NCBI RefSeq assembly: GCF_001028665.1
Contig: NZ_CP011504.1
Coordinates: forward strand, 868,001-932,000
Source of the DNA: Burkholderia pyrrocinia
GTDB lineage: Bacteria; Pseudomonadota; Gammaproteobacteria; Burkholderiales; Burkholderiaceae
Length of the DNA stretch: 64,000 nucleotides
Reading direction: 5' to 3'
Shown: positions 9,096-18,468 of the stretch, in pieces
How positions within the stretch are numbered: the first letter of the stretch is position 1
Layout of the letters: the number at the start of each line of letters is the position of its first letter
Program-made: the position numbers and the translations under genes
Notes under the pieces: model-generated
Database searches by the model: none
What the model saw: only the letters and a program-made list of their open reading frames with translations
What the model was told of the DNA's origin: nothing

Positions 9096-9381
9096 TCGGA
9101 CCTTGCCGGCAAGGCACTTGCCAGCTGTAACTCAAGCGCCGAATGCTACAGACAGACATTTCGCATGTATTTAGATCACGTACGAAAATTCGTGACTAAA
9201 TTGTTAATTGCTGGTGCAGTCGCACGAAATGTCTGGATGACAAAAACGGCTTCCGCTTTATCGGAAGGATGGAAGCCAATCGGCCTTCGGCCATGCCCCA
9301 GGCACGGCCACGGTTGACCACCTGCAGCGGCACTTCTAAACTGGCATTCCTTTTTTCGCCGCTCACGCAAAAAGGATTCCC

Positions 9382-10014
9382 ATGATCGACCTCTCGACGC
9401 TCGCGCTGTTCTCCGGCGCGTGTCTCGCGCTGACCGCCACGCCGGGCCCCGACATGCTGCTGATCGCGTCCCGCAGCGTGAGCCAGGGCCGGCGCGCGGG
9501 TTTTGCGACGCTCGCAGGCATTCAGGCCGGCACTTACTGTCATGCGCTCGCCGCCGCGCTCGGGCTGTCGCAGCTCTTTCTCGCGGTGCCGATCGCGTAC
9601 GACATCGTGCGTTTCGCCGGCGCCGCGTATCTGCTCTATCTCGCGTGGAAGACGTTCCGTTCCGACGCAACCTCGTTATCGCCCGTCGCGTCGCAGCGCC
9701 GGCACTCGACCGCCGCGATCTTCCGTCAGGGCCTGACGACGAACCTGCTGAATCCGAAGATGGCGCTGTTCGTGCTCGCGCTGTTCCCGCAGTTCGTGCG
9801 GCCCGGGCACGGTTCGATCGCCGTGCAGATTCTCGTGCTCGCAACGGTGCTGAACCTGATCGGGATCGTCGTGAATGGCGCGGTGATTCTCTCGGCGAGC
9901 CGGCTGAGCCAGCGGATCGGCGCGCGCCGCCGCCCGTCGAAGCTGCCGCAGTATCTGCTCGGCACCGTGTTCGTGGGGCTCGCGGCAAGGCTCGCGGTGG
10001 CGGGGCGGAACTGA
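9382..10014 (+). CDS. LysE/RhtB-family amino-acid exporter
   Basis: A 210-residue inner-membrane protein with about six hydrophobic helices. The family signature near the N-terminus (TATPGPDMLLIASRS) and the GLTTNLLNPKMALF motif in the middle identify it as a LysE/RhtB/RhtC translocator, which exports amino acids or related metabolites by proton antiport. The substrate cannot be read from sequence. It is divergent from the TPS operon, with a 286-bp AT-rich intergenic region, and is followed after 30 bp by a small XRE regulator that may share its transcript. Confidence 0.88.
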   Translation: MIDLSTLALFSGACLALTATPGPDMLLIASRSVSQGRRAGFATLAGIQAGTYCHALAAALGLSQLFLAVPIAYDIVRFAGAAYLLYLAWKTFRSDATSLSPVASQRRHSTAAIFRQGLTTNLLNPKMALFVLALFPQFVRPGHGSIAVQILVLATVLNLIGIVVNGAVILSASRLSQRIGARRRPSKLPQYLLGTVFVGLAARLAVAGRN

Positions 10015-10044
10015 TCGCGCGCCGCCAATTGAAGGAGATTCGAG

Positions 10045-10332
10045 ATGACAACCTATATCGCACTGCGCAAGCGCGCGTTGGCCAATCCAAAGATCCGTGC
10101 CGAATACGAACGATTGAACCGCGAGGAATTCGCGCTGCTCGACGCAATGCTGGCCGCCCGGCGAGCCGCCGGTCTTTCGCAAGCCGATGTGGCAGAGCGC
10201 ATGGGCACGAAGGCGCCTGCCGTCACGCGGCTCGAAAGCGCGCTCGCGACAGGCCGGCACTCGCCGTCGATCGATACGCTGCGCAAGTATGCCGCCGCGT
10301 GCGGCAAGAAACTCGTGATCTCTTTCGCCTGA
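10045..10332 (+). CDS. Small XRE-family DNA-binding protein (HigA-like)
   Basis: A 95-residue protein with a single Cro/cI-type helix-turn-helix at about residues 35-75 (AGLSQADVAERMGTKAPAVTRLES). This layout is common in HigA-like antitoxins and solitary regulators. A strong AAGGAG ribosome site lies at 10031-10036. No RelE/HigB-like toxin gene is adjacent: upstream is the LysE-type exporter, downstream an opposed papain-like gene. I call it an orphan regulator; a role in regulating the exporter is only inferred from the 30-bp spacing. Confidence 0.8.
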   Translation: MTTYIALRKRALANPKIRAEYERLNREEFALLDAMLAARRAAGLSQADVAERMGTKAPAVTRLESALATGRHSPSIDTLRKYAAACGKKLVISFA

Positions 10333-10411
10333 GTCACGCCAAGGCCCGGACATGCATGAATCGGCCGCCAGTTCCTCGAGCGACTGACGGCCCACCTGCC
10401 CCGCATCCCGC

Positions 10412-11110
10412 CTATTCCCCACCCGCGCATCCATCGTCGGCACGATCGCGCGTATCTACCACCACGCGCAGTTCCCGGCTGTCCATCAAGCTCGCCGGTG
10501 TCACCGTGCGGCGCTGCCACGGAATCCGGCCGAAGTACCACACCTTCCAGAAACCGAGCGGATGATCTGGATTCCCGCGCAACAGCATGTCGAAGGTCTC
10601 GACATCGCCGAGCGTGATCCGTGTCGCGTCACTCACGACTTCGCGCACGAAACGCGAGCAGAACTGCCGGCGCGACGCGAGATTGAAACCCGTGTCGTAG
10701 ACCACGCCGACCCGGCGCATCGCCGCGTCGACAAGCCGGCGCCGCTGCGCGGCATCTAGTGGCTGCTTCAGCCGTGCGATCACGCACGCGCCGCGGTCGG
10801 AGCGCGCGAGAAACCGCGACATCGTCGTGACGCGCGACAGCGGGAACGTGCTCTCCGCGACCAGCGGCTCGCCACCGCGCCGGCCGACGACGATCCCGAC
10901 GTGATTCGTCCACGACCGCGTCGCGCTCGCCACTTCGAGAAACGGCCGCACCGTCACGCGGATGAAGACGATGTCGCCGATCTCCGGCGCGACCGGCAAC
11001 GACACTTCATGCGTATCGACAGAATCGGCGGAATCGACGGTAAAGAGACGCCGCCGGCTGACGCCGAGCGGGCGGCTCATCAGCGGCTGGCAACCGGTAT
11101 CGATGGACAT
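10412..11110 (-). CDS. Permuted papain-like enzyme (YiiX/YebB type, NlpC/P60 superfamily)
   Basis: A 232-residue protein. It starts a beta-rich region with EIGDIVFIRV, then has the histidine motif NHVGIVVG and, about 85 residues later, the cysteine motif RRQFCSRFV. His before Cys is the circularly permuted order seen in YiiX/YaeF/YebB-like amidases. The substrate (peptidoglycan, lipid or amide) is unknown. There is no clear signal peptide. I chose the ATG at 11110 because GAGG lies five bases upstream; an in-frame start at 11125 also exists. It is convergent with the XRE gene. Confidence 0.7.
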   Translation of the reverse strand: MSIDTGCQPLMSRPLGVSRRRLFTVDSADSVDTHEVSLPVAPEIGDIVFIRVTVRPFLEVASATRSWTNHVGIVVGRRGGEPLVAESTFPLSRVTTMSRFLARSDRGACVIARLKQPLDAAQRRRLVDAAMRRVGVVYDTGFNLASRRQFCSRFVREVVSDATRITLGDVETFDMLLRGNPDHPLGFWKVWYFGRIPWQRRTVTPASLMDSRELRVVVDTRDRADDGCAGGE

Positions 11111-11262
11111 GGGGACCTCGCGCAAGTGAACACGCGGGACAGCATGTCAGCCGCGGCCGCGCACCGCATCCGCGGCATGCGCGAGGGCGCGAATCCGTGC
11201 CGCCGGGTGGCGGATTTCGATACCGGCGTGAGGCGCGAGGCGTGAGGTGTGACGCCGAGCCG

Positions 11263-11832
11263 TCAGCGCGTCGCGCCCAGCGCCACGCGCAGCCGTTCCA
11301 TCAACTGCGTGTAATGCCGCAGCACGTCATCCTTCGGCACGACATTCGCGGTCGCGAAACGATCGGACCACGCCGGCTTCCATTCATACGAGCCGTGCAC
11401 GCTGCGGTCGCCGTCGGGCGCCTGGATCAGCGAACGGATCCGCGCGTCGCGGCCCGGGCCCGTATGCATGTCGAACAGCGCGTGGATATACGTGTGATAC
11501 GCGTCGTACACGTCGTTGTCGAACAGGTAGCGATAGATGTGGAACGTGCGGTCGAGCTCGCGCTTCGCGCGGATCACGTCGTCCGGCGAGATGTCCTTCC
11601 AGTAGCCGATCCACGTGTAGAAGCACAGCAGCGCATTGAGCTGCGGCGCGACCGCGTCGTACAGCGCGAGGCGCTTTTCGATCAGCCGCTGGTTGGTCCA
11701 CTGCACGAGTTCGAGCCGCTTCAGCCGGCGCGCGACGAGCCAGCCGAGACACGCGACCGACAACGGCGTCAGCACGCCGAGCACGAGCTTGACGATTTCC
11801 AGCGAATTCCACGGATTGTTGAATGGCTGCAT
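11263..11832 (-). CDS. Membrane protein of unknown function
   Basis: About 189 residues from the ATG at 11832. One N-terminal hydrophobic helix (IVKLVLGVLTPLSVACLGWLV) is followed by basic residues and a soluble alpha-helical region rich in Trp, Tyr and Leu, probably cytoplasmic. I do not recognise a family. An upstream in-frame start at 11946 would add 38 residues, but these are unlike a mature N-terminus. The neighbours (papain-like enzyme, Lrp) do not suggest a role. Confidence 0.6.
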   Translation of the reverse strand: MQPFNNPWNSLEIVKLVLGVLTPLSVACLGWLVARRLKRLELVQWTNQRLIEKRLALYDAVAPQLNALLCFYTWIGYWKDISPDDVIRAKRELDRTFHIYRYLFDNDVYDAYHTYIHALFDMHTGPGRDARIRSLIQAPDGDRSVHGSYEWKPAWSDRFATANVVPKDDVLRHYTQLMERLRVALGATR

Positions 11833-12052
11833 GAATGACCCGACAAGAAGAAACGCATCCGCGCCGGCGCATGACCCGGCGCGCAGCGCCGCCTGCCCGA
11901 TCGCGTCGACATTGACCGTTAGTTGCTTGCGCATCGAACGTCGCACGACAACACAAGCAGGACGTACGAAGCGGCTTACCCCACCAGCTTATCGGGTGAT
12001 TGTCACCGGCCCGTGACCGTTCGTCGAGTCATCGCCCCGCACTCGCGCGGCG

Positions 12053-12511
12053 CTAGGTCGGCAGCGCCGATGTGAGCTTGACCTTCTGCATCGGAATATC
12101 GGTCTTCACGCTCAGCACACCAGGAATGCGCGTGAGGGTTTCCATCTGGAAGCGCCGATAGTCGTCGATGTCGGCCGCGACGACCCGCAGCAGGAAATCG
12201 CAGTCGCCCGCCATCAGGTGGCATTCGACGACTTCCGGCATCTGCTGGACCGCATCGGCGAAACGGTTTACGGATTCCGCGTCCTGCCCCTTCAGCCACA
12301 CGCGCGTGAAGATCGTCAGCCCCTTGCCGACCTTCGCGGGATTCAGCACGGCCACGTATTTCTCGATCACACCGGCTTCCTCGAGAAGCCGCACGCGCCG
12401 CAGGCACGGCGACGGCGACAGCCCGACCTCGTGCGCGAGTTCCACGTTCTGCATGCGGCCGTCGCGCTGGAGCGCGCTCAGGATCCGCCGGTCGATGGCA
12501 TCCAGTTTCAT
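12053..12511 (-). CDS. Lrp/AsnC-family regulator, divergent from azlCD
   Basis: A 152-residue protein with an N-terminal winged helix (LDAIDRRILSALQRDGR...LAHEVGLSPSPCLRRV) and a C-terminal RAM effector domain (VVECHLMAGDCDFLLRVVA). Family members sense amino acids. The start at 12511 gives the canonical MKLDAIDRR N-terminus; the longer frame adds an atypical 23-residue extension. It is divergent from azlCD with a 125-bp shared region, which suggests it controls branched-chain amino-acid export in response to an amino acid. Confidence 0.9.
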   Translation of the reverse strand: MKLDAIDRRILSALQRDGRMQNVELAHEVGLSPSPCLRRVRLLEEAGVIEKYVAVLNPAKVGKGLTIFTRVWLKGQDAESVNRFADAVQQMPEVVECHLMAGDCDFLLRVVAADIDDYRRFQMETLTRIPGVLSVKTDIPMQKVKLTSALPT

Positions 12512-12636
12512 TTGGCATCCGATTCCAAAAAATTCGCAAATCACGCGTTCAATGCCAAATTCTCCGAAAGTTATGGCCACAACGCAACCCGATTCGAGTC
12601 AAAAAAGCAGACAATTCCTCCCCCGAAGGAGGAGTA

Positions 12637-13371
12637 ATGAGCAGTAGCGTTTCAACGTCGTCCGGGCTTCGCGACAAGCCCGCCTATGTCGCCGAGATGG
12701 GTCGCGGATTGCGCGCGGCGCTGCCCGTCATGCTGGGTTTCGTGCCGTTCGCGCTGGTGCTGGGCGCGCAGGCCGCGCAAAAAGGGTTGAGCCTGTTCGA
12801 AGTGCCGATGATGACGGGCCTGAACTTCGGCGGCGGTTCCGAATTCGCGGCGATCCATCTGTGGACCTCGCCGCCGCACATCGCGCTGATCGTCGCGATG
12901 TCGTTCCTCGTGAATTCGCGCCATATCCTGATGGGTGCGGCGTTCGAGCCGTACATCCGGCGCCTGCCGCGCCGCCGCGCGTTCGTCGCGTTGTTCTTCA
13001 TGTGCGACGAGAGTTGGGCGATGTCGCTCGCCGATGCGCGCTCGCGCTCGGCCACGCACATCAGCGTGCCCTATTACGCGGGCATCTGTGTCGGGCTCTA
13101 CCTGACGTGGATCTCGATGACCACGCTCGGCGCCGCGGTCGGCCCGACGATCGGCAACGTCGAGCAATACGGCTTCGACATGGCGTTCACGGCGGTATTC
13201 CTGGTGCTGCTGCGCGGGATGTGGAAAGGGATGCGCGCGAGCCGCCCGTGGTTCGTGAGCCTCGTCGTTGCGGCGGCCACGCACCTGGCCGTGCCCGGCG
13301 CGTGGTACGTCGCTGCCGGCGCGTGCGCGGGGCTGATCGCCGCGCTGCTGTGGGAGCCGCGCGATGCCTGA
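12637..13371 (+). CDS. azlC: AzlC, large subunit of a branched-chain amino-acid exporter
   Basis: A 244-residue inner-membrane protein of the AzlC family (GLRAALPVMLGFVPFALVLG, GGGSEFAAIHLW, NSRHILMGAAFEP). With AzlD it exports branched-chain amino acids or toxic analogues. A GGAGGAG ribosome site is placed just before the ATG. It overlaps azlD by 8 bp, so the two are translationally coupled. Divergent Lrp is the likely regulator. Confidence 0.9.
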   Translation: MSSSVSTSSGLRDKPAYVAEMGRGLRAALPVMLGFVPFALVLGAQAAQKGLSLFEVPMMTGLNFGGGSEFAAIHLWTSPPHIALIVAMSFLVNSRHILMGAAFEPYIRRLPRRRAFVALFFMCDESWAMSLADARSRSATHISVPYYAGICVGLYLTWISMTTLGAAVGPTIGNVEQYGFDMAFTAVFLVLLRGMWKGMRASRPWFVSLVVAAATHLAVPGAWYVAAGACAGLIAALLWEPRDA

Positions 13372-13672
13372 GCTTCCGGATTTCAGCACCGTCGCGACGA
13401 TCGTGCTGATGGCGTCGACGACCTACCTGTCGCGCATCCTCGGCTATGTGCTGCTGCGCAACCGCACGCTCAGCCCGCGGATGGCGTCCGTAATGGAGAA
13501 CGTGCCCGGCTGCGTGCTGATCTCGGTGATCGCGCCGGCCTTCGTGTCGACACGCCCGGCCGATCTGCTCGCGCTCGCCGTCACGCTGCTCGCGGCGACG
13601 CGCCTGTCGATCCTGCCGACCGTGATCGTCGGCGTCGCATCGGCGGGGCTGCTGCGGCACCTGCTCGGATAA
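13364..13672 (+). CDS. azlD: AzlD, small subunit of a branched-chain amino-acid exporter
   Basis: A 102-residue membrane protein with three to four helices and the AzlD pattern (STTYLSRILGYVLLRN...LENVPGCVLISVIAP-like core). It is the obligate partner of AzlC. The start lies inside the end of azlC. A strong bidirectional hairpin terminator follows about 40 bp after the stop. Confidence 0.88.
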   Translation: MPELPDFSTVATIVLMASTTYLSRILGYVLLRNRTLSPRMASVMENVPGCVLISVIAPAFVSTRPADLLALAVTLLAATRLSILPTVIVGVASAGLLRHLLG

Positions 13673-13712
13673 GCGGTTCCGACCCGCCGCGTGCGCGGCA
13701 CAACCACCGACG

Positions 13713-13737
13713 AACGGGCGCGCGATGCGCCCGTTTT
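13713..13737. terminator. Rho-independent terminator after azlCD
   Basis: AACGGGCGC and its exact complement enclose a five-base loop (GCGAT), and the second arm runs into TTTTC. It ends the azlCD transcript and could also work on the opposite strand. Confidence 0.75.
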
Positions 13738-13849
13738 CACGTCCGCACCGACGACGCGACACGACGACTCTCACGCCGGGATGCTAGCCTTGTGGCTTGC
13801 GCCACGCAGCACTTCCCTCCCATCGCCCATCTCCGCGAGGATCGTCCCG

Positions 13850-14629
13850 ATGCAAGAAACCCGCCCGCTTTTCGACCGTGTCCTGCTCACCAACGACGAC
13901 GGATTCGACGCCCCCGGCCTTGACGTGCTCGAACAGGTCGCCACGCAACTGGCGCGCGAAGTGTGGATCGTCGCGCCGGCGGAAGACCAGAGCGGCACGT
14001 CGCATTCGCTGAGCCTGCACGAACCGCTGCGCGTGCATCGCAAGGGCGAACGCCGCTTCGCGGTGCGCGGCACGCCCGGCGATTGCGTCGCGATCGCGGT
14101 CAGCCACCTGATGAAGGACGCGCGGCCCGACGTCGTGCTGTCCGGCGTGAATCGCGGCGCGAATCTCGGTACCGAAACGGTGTTTTCCGGCACGGTCGGC
14201 GCCGCGATGACGAGCATGCTGCTCGGCGTGCCGGCCATCGCGCTGAGCCAGGCGTTCATCGATCGCAACGCGGTGCCGTGGAGCACGGCGCTCGCGCATG
14301 CGCCGGACGTCATTCGCCGGCTCGTCGCCGCCGGCTGGGACAGCGACGCGTGCCTCAACGTGAATTTCCCGGCGCGCCCCGCGCAGGACGTGCGCGGGCT
14401 GAAGGTGACGAGCCAGGGCGCCGGCACGCTGCAGGGCGTCGAGATCGTGTCGGGCCGCGACCCGCGCGAGATCGACTATCACTGGCTGAAGCTCGCGCGC
14501 GCACCGCGCGACGACGATGCGGATTCGGAAACGGTCGCGCTCGGCGAGGGGTATGTGGCCGTCACGCCGCTGAAGTTCGAGCGCACGCACGACGGCGCAC
14601 TCGCGCGGCTGCGGGCGGATCTCGGTTGA
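13850..14629 (+). CDS. surE: SurE-type 5'-nucleotidase (second copy type)
   Basis: A 259-residue protein of the SurE family, metal-dependent phosphatases acting on 5'-/3'-nucleotides and polyphosphate. Metal ligands are visible in TNDDGFDAPG (Asp16, Asp17), in AEDQSGTSHS (Ser48) and in SGVNRGANLG. The ATG at 13850 follows a GAGG element and gives the normal family length; the frame is open further upstream but without homologous sequence. Housekeeping surE normally lies next to pcm/rpoS; here it stands alone, so this is probably a paralogue. Its stop codon sits inside the first unit of a tandem repeat. Confidence 0.88.
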   Translation: MQETRPLFDRVLLTNDDGFDAPGLDVLEQVATQLAREVWIVAPAEDQSGTSHSLSLHEPLRVHRKGERRFAVRGTPGDCVAIAVSHLMKDARPDVVLSGVNRGANLGTETVFSGTVGAAMTSMLLGVPAIALSQAFIDRNAVPWSTALAHAPDVIRRLVAAGWDSDACLNVNFPARPAQDVRGLKVTSQGAGTLQGVEIVSGRDPREIDYHWLKLARAPRDDDADSETVALGEGYVAVTPLKFERTHDGALARLRADLG

Positions 14630-14740
14630 TCGGTTGATCGGTTGATCGGTTGATCGGTTGATCGGTTGATCGGTTGATCGGTTGATCGGGTTGGCCGGGT
14701 TGGCCGGGTTGGCCGGGTTGGCCGGGTTGATCGGGTTGGC
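14623..14740. repeat. Tandem repeat: CGGTTGAT x8 then CGGGTTGRY x6
   Basis: Eight exact copies of the octamer CGGTTGAT (14623-14686) pass directly into six copies of a nonamer, CGGGTTGGC with one CGGGTTGAT variant (14687-14740). The surE stop codon is in the first octamer, so copy-number change would not alter SurE beyond its last residue. The repeat fills most of the gap between convergent surE and the SDR gene. Confidence 0.95.
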
Positions 14741-14838
14741 CGAGCCGACCGGGCGGCGGCATCGGCGCCTGCGCGAGGCGGCCCGGTTGCCCTGTCGCGT
14801 CGGCACGCAACGTCGCGCACGCGGCCGCCCGCACTGCA

Positions 14839-15660
14839 TCACGTCAGGTTCAATCCCCCGTCGAGCATCACGATCTCGCCCGTCACGTAATCGGACGCGA
14901 CGAGCATCGCGACCGTCTGTGCGATGTCATCGGGCGTCGCCGCGCGGCGCATCGGCGCGCGCTCGCGCCAGAGCTGCTGCGCTTCCGTCCAGTCGGCGGT
15001 CAGCGGCGTATCGACCAGCCCCGGCGCGACCGCATTGACGCGAATCGCCGGCGCAAGCGTGCGCGCCAGCAGCCGCGTCGTGTGATTGAGCGCGGCCTTC
15101 GCCGCCGCATACGGAATCGACGCGCCCTTCGGCCGCACGCCCGCATGCGAGCTGACGTTCACGACGCAGCCGGCCCGCCCGCGCGACGCCGCTTCGAGCA
15201 GTGCGGCCTGCGCTTCGGCGACGAGCCGGAACGGCGCGATCACGTTGATCTCGTGCATCTCGTGCCACACATCGGGCGTCGCCGCCGCGAGGTCCTCATG
15301 CGGAATCACGCGGCTGATCCCCGCATTGTTGACGAGCACGTCGAGGCGCCCGTGCACGGCGAGCGCGTCGCGGATCAGCCGCACGCGCTCGGCATCGTCG
15401 GCGAGATCGGCCTGCACATAGGCCGCGCCAAGCTCGCGCGCCATCGCACGCCCCGTGTCGGCCGAACTGCGGGAATGCAGGATCACCGCGTAGCCATCCG
15501 CCGTCAGGCGGCGCGCGATGGCCGCGCCGATCCCCGACGTCGAGCCGGTGACGAGCGCGACGGGCCGATGCAGGCGTGACGCGCGCGGCTCGGCGGCGGC
15601 TTCGGTTTCAGGTTCTGTTTCGGAAATCGGGGCATGCATCGGCGGGAGCGGCGCGTCCAT
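14839..15660 (-). CDS. Short-chain dehydrogenase/reductase (FabG-like 3-oxoacyl reductase type)
   Basis: About 273 residues in the classical SDR layout: NAD(P)-binding TGSTSGIG, the NNAG motif (VLVNNAGIS), catalytic Ser in VVNVSS, YxxxK as YAAAKAALN, and C-terminal ETIV-type end (GEIVMLDGGLNLT). The first about 28 residues (acidic and Ala-rich) precede the Rossmann fold and are unusual. Starts at 15660 or 15639 are both possible. The substrate cannot be predicted. It is downstream of the GH92 genes on the same strand but separated from them by a hairpin, so co-transcription is doubtful. Confidence 0.85.
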   Translation of the reverse strand: MDAPLPPMHAPISETEPETEAAAEPRASRLHRPVALVTGSTSGIGAAIARRLTADGYAVILHSRSSADTGRAMARELGAAYVQADLADDAERVRLIRDALAVHGRLDVLVNNAGISRVIPHEDLAAATPDVWHEMHEINVIAPFRLVAEAQAALLEAASRGRAGCVVNVSSHAGVRPKGASIPYAAAKAALNHTTRLLARTLAPAIRVNAVAPGLVDTPLTADWTEAQQLWRERAPMRRAATPDDIAQTVAMLVASDYVTGEIVMLDGGLNLT

Positions 15661-15706
15661 ATCGGGGAACCCTGTCGGTGGCGTTCCCGCATCATAAGCG
15701 CGACGC

Positions 15707-15733
15707 CGCAACCGGACACGCGTTTCGGTTGCG
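15707..15733 (-). terminator. Hairpin between GH92 gene and SDR gene
   Basis: CGCAACCG and its exact complement flank an 11-base loop, about 60-90 bp after the GH92 stop codon. There is no T-run, so it may be a Rho-assisted end or an mRNA stabiliser. Confidence 0.4.
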
Positions 15734-15795
15734 TCCATCGTACGAGATGCCACCACCGCAACGTGCGGCGCGGTCGCGGCGAACCGCACGCCGGG

Positions 15796-18468
15796 TTACG
15801 AATTCCCGGCCAACGCCACCGACGGCGCGAGCGCGCTGTTCGGGTCCTGTCCGTTCCACTGGCTGACCCACGCATCGTTCGGCGTCGAACCCATCACGAA
15901 GTCGAGCGTACCGCCGGCCTTCATCTCGTCGTACGTGATGTACGGCCGGTGCAGCGGCGTGCCGTTCAGGCTGACCGATTGAACGTAGCGATTGACCGCC
16001 GACGGCGCACCGCCACCGGCCGTATGCGCGGTCACCTTGAAGCGCCGCGTCGCGCCGAACTTCAGCGCACCGCTTGCCCCGCCTCCCGACGCAACCGGGA
16101 TGTCGATCGACGCTTCCTCGAACAGCGGCGTACCGAGGTAAAACACGCCGCCGACCGGGTTCAGCGAATAGATGCCGAGCGCGGACAGCACGTACCACGC
16201 GGAAAGCTGGCCGCAATCGTCGTTGCCGGGAATCGCCGAGTTTCGCACCCGCCGCGGATCGGCCAGCGCGGCCTTCAGGCTGTCGCCGCTCAGCAATGCA
16301 CGGTCGCCGGCCGTCAGCGTCAGCGAGTACATGTCGTCCATCACCGTGCGCACGCGATCCTGCGTCTTCGACGGCATCCCCACGACGTCGTACAGGTACG
16401 GCAGGTGGTTCGCCGGTTCGTTGCCGGCGAAGAACTGGCCGCTGCGCCCGGTCAGGTCCGGAAAGCCCTGGTTGTTGAGGAAGGTCAGCGGATTGGCCGG
16501 ATCGAACGTCCGGTCGAGTTGCGCGATGAACTGGCTTTTCCCGCCGAGCAGTGCAACGAGCCCCGGGAAGTCGTGGAAGATGTTCCACGTATCGACCCAC
16601 GAATTCGATTCGGAGAAGTCCGTCTTCTCGGCGGCCGTCGGATCGAAGCCCGGCACCCAGTTGCCCTGCGAGTCCTTCGGCTGCGAGAACTTCCAGCCGT
16701 TGTTCGGTGCCGGGTTGAAAACGTTCCGGTAGTTCTGGCTGCGTTGCAGGTAAGGCCGGTAGTCGGCCGCGCTCTTGCCGGCCGCCTTGCCGACCGCGGC
16801 CGTCGCCCAGTCGTCGAACGAATAGTCCTGCGTCGTCGACACGGACGCGTTGTCGCCGGCGAACACGTAGCCGCTCTGACGATACTGGTCGAAGCCATGC
16901 GCGCTCGCGCCTTGCGTGGTCGTCAACGCGGTCCAGATATCGTCGATGCCCGCGCTCGTCAGGTGCTTCAGATACGCATCCGCGATCAGCGGAATCGACG
17001 GGTGGCCGGCCATCGTGAAGGTTTCCGTTTGCGCCAAAGGCCAGACCGGCAGCTCGCCCTTGCCGTTCTGCTTGAACTGCGTGAGCAGCGACTTCACCCA
17101 GCCGTCGACGCGCTCCGGCTGCACCAGCGTCATCAACGGCGATTCGGCGCGGAACGTATCCCACAGCGAGAACGTCGACGAATAATCGAAGCCGGGATTC
17201 GCGTGCTTGCTCGTCGTCGGCGGCGAGCTGGTGCCGTCGTTGGTCGAATCCGTGCCGACGTAGCTGCCGTCCGCGTTGTTGTAGACGGTCGGCGCGAGCA
17301 TCGTGCGATACAGCGACGTGTAGAACATCGTCCGCTGGTCGGCGCTGCCGCCCTTGATCCTGATCCGGTCGAGCGCGGCGCTCCACACGCGCTCGGCCGC
17401 ACCGCGCACCTGGTCGAACGACTTCGCGCCGACTTCCGACGCGAGATTGGCCTGCGCATCCGCGATGCTCGACGGCGAGATGCCGACCTTCACCGTGACC
17501 ACGCCGCCGCCATCGTTCCCGTCGGCCGCGAACGTCAGATACGCGTTGAAGCCGTCCGCGCTGAACGCGACGTTCTTCGTATCGAACGGCTTCGAGAAAC
17601 GCGCGACGAAATACGTCGGCTTGTTGTTCGCCCAGTTGTTCGTGAATTCCCAGCCGGCGATCGTCTGCGCGTCGATGACCTGGATCTTGCCGCTCGCAGT
17701 CGAGCCGCCGATCGGGTTGTCGATGCTCACGATCATGCTGCGCTTCTGCCCGGCCGCGCTCGGGAAATACGTGTAGCGGTGCACGCCCGCATGCGTGGTC
17801 GCCGTCATCTCCGCGAGGATCTTCGCGCCCTGCACGTTCCACGGCGGGTTGCCGGTGCCTTGCGGCGACATCCGCACGCGGTAGTAGCCGGGGCTCGCAC
17901 TTTCGTCGTCGTGGCTGAACGATGCGTTGTAGGTGATCGACGAATCGGCGGCGACCTTCGCCAGCGTCGCCTTGTCGACCGGCGCGAGCGTCGGCAGGAA
18001 CCGCACTTCGCCGCCCGAGCCGATGCCGGTACCCGACAGGTGCGTATGCGTGAAGCCGGTGATCAACGGATCGTCGTACTGATAGCCCGACGTGCGATCC
18101 CAGTTCCACGGCAGCGTATGCGCGCCGCCGGTCGTGTCCGGCCCGAGCTGCACCATCCCGAACGGCACGGTCGCACCCGGGTACACATGGCCGTGACCGC
18201 GCACGCCGCTGCTCCAGTCCGCATTGATGTCGAGATTCGCGGTGCCGATCATCGGATCGACGCTGCGCAGGATCGACCTTCCGCGCGCCTCCGCGTGCTC
18301 GCCCTGATCGTTCCGGTCGCCTTGATCGTTCTGGTCGCCCTGCGACGATCCCGATCCGGCCGGGTTAGACATCTGCGCAAGCACGCTCGCATCCGTCGAA
18401 GCCTGATCGCCCCCGCAACCCGACAACACGGCAAGGCACCCGATACCCACCACATGACGTAGCTTCAT
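15796..18468 (-). CDS. GH92 alpha-mannosidase-like lipoprotein, copy 1
   Basis: An 890-residue predicted outer-membrane lipoprotein: MKLRHVV..., lipobox LSGC with Gly at +2, then a low-complexity tether (repeated DQ/NDQGD units). The GH92 fold follows, with SVDPMIGT near the start, HGHVYPGATVPFGMVQLGP, the ESNSWVDTW segment holding the predicted acid glutamate, and GNDDCGQLSAWYVLSALG carrying the paired aspartates. GH92 enzymes are calcium-dependent inverting exo-alpha-mannosidases; exact linkage is not readable. The start at 18468 is set by the lipoprotein signal. It lies 103 bp downstream of a second GH92 gene in the same direction. Confidence 0.9.
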   Translation of the reverse strand: MKLRHVVGIGCLAVLSGCGGDQASTDASVLAQMSNPAGSGSSQGDQNDQGDRNDQGEHAEARGRSILRSVDPMIGTANLDINADWSSGVRGHGHVYPGATVPFGMVQLGPDTTGGAHTLPWNWDRTSGYQYDDPLITGFTHTHLSGTGIGSGGEVRFLPTLAPVDKATLAKVAADSSITYNASFSHDDESASPGYYRVRMSPQGTGNPPWNVQGAKILAEMTATTHAGVHRYTYFPSAAGQKRSMIVSIDNPIGGSTASGKIQVIDAQTIAGWEFTNNWANNKPTYFVARFSKPFDTKNVAFSADGFNAYLTFAADGNDGGGVVTVKVGISPSSIADAQANLASEVGAKSFDQVRGAAERVWSAALDRIRIKGGSADQRTMFYTSLYRTMLAPTVYNNADGSYVGTDSTNDGTSSPPTTSKHANPGFDYSSTFSLWDTFRAESPLMTLVQPERVDGWVKSLLTQFKQNGKGELPVWPLAQTETFTMAGHPSIPLIADAYLKHLTSAGIDDIWTALTTTQGASAHGFDQYRQSGYVFAGDNASVSTTQDYSFDDWATAAVGKAAGKSAADYRPYLQRSQNYRNVFNPAPNNGWKFSQPKDSQGNWVPGFDPTAAEKTDFSESNSWVDTWNIFHDFPGLVALLGGKSQFIAQLDRTFDPANPLTFLNNQGFPDLTGRSGQFFAGNEPANHLPYLYDVVGMPSKTQDRVRTVMDDMYSLTLTAGDRALLSGDSLKAALADPRRVRNSAIPGNDDCGQLSAWYVLSALGIYSLNPVGGVFYLGTPLFEEASIDIPVASGGGASGALKFGATRRFKVTAHTAGGGAPSAVNRYVQSVSLNGTPLHRPYITYDEMKAGGTLDFVMGSTPNDAWVSQWNGQDPNSALAPSVALAGNS

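Noticed and set aside
10045..10332. HigBA toxin-antitoxin pair
   Set aside because: Only the HigA-like protein is present; no RelE/HigB-type gene is adjacent on either side.
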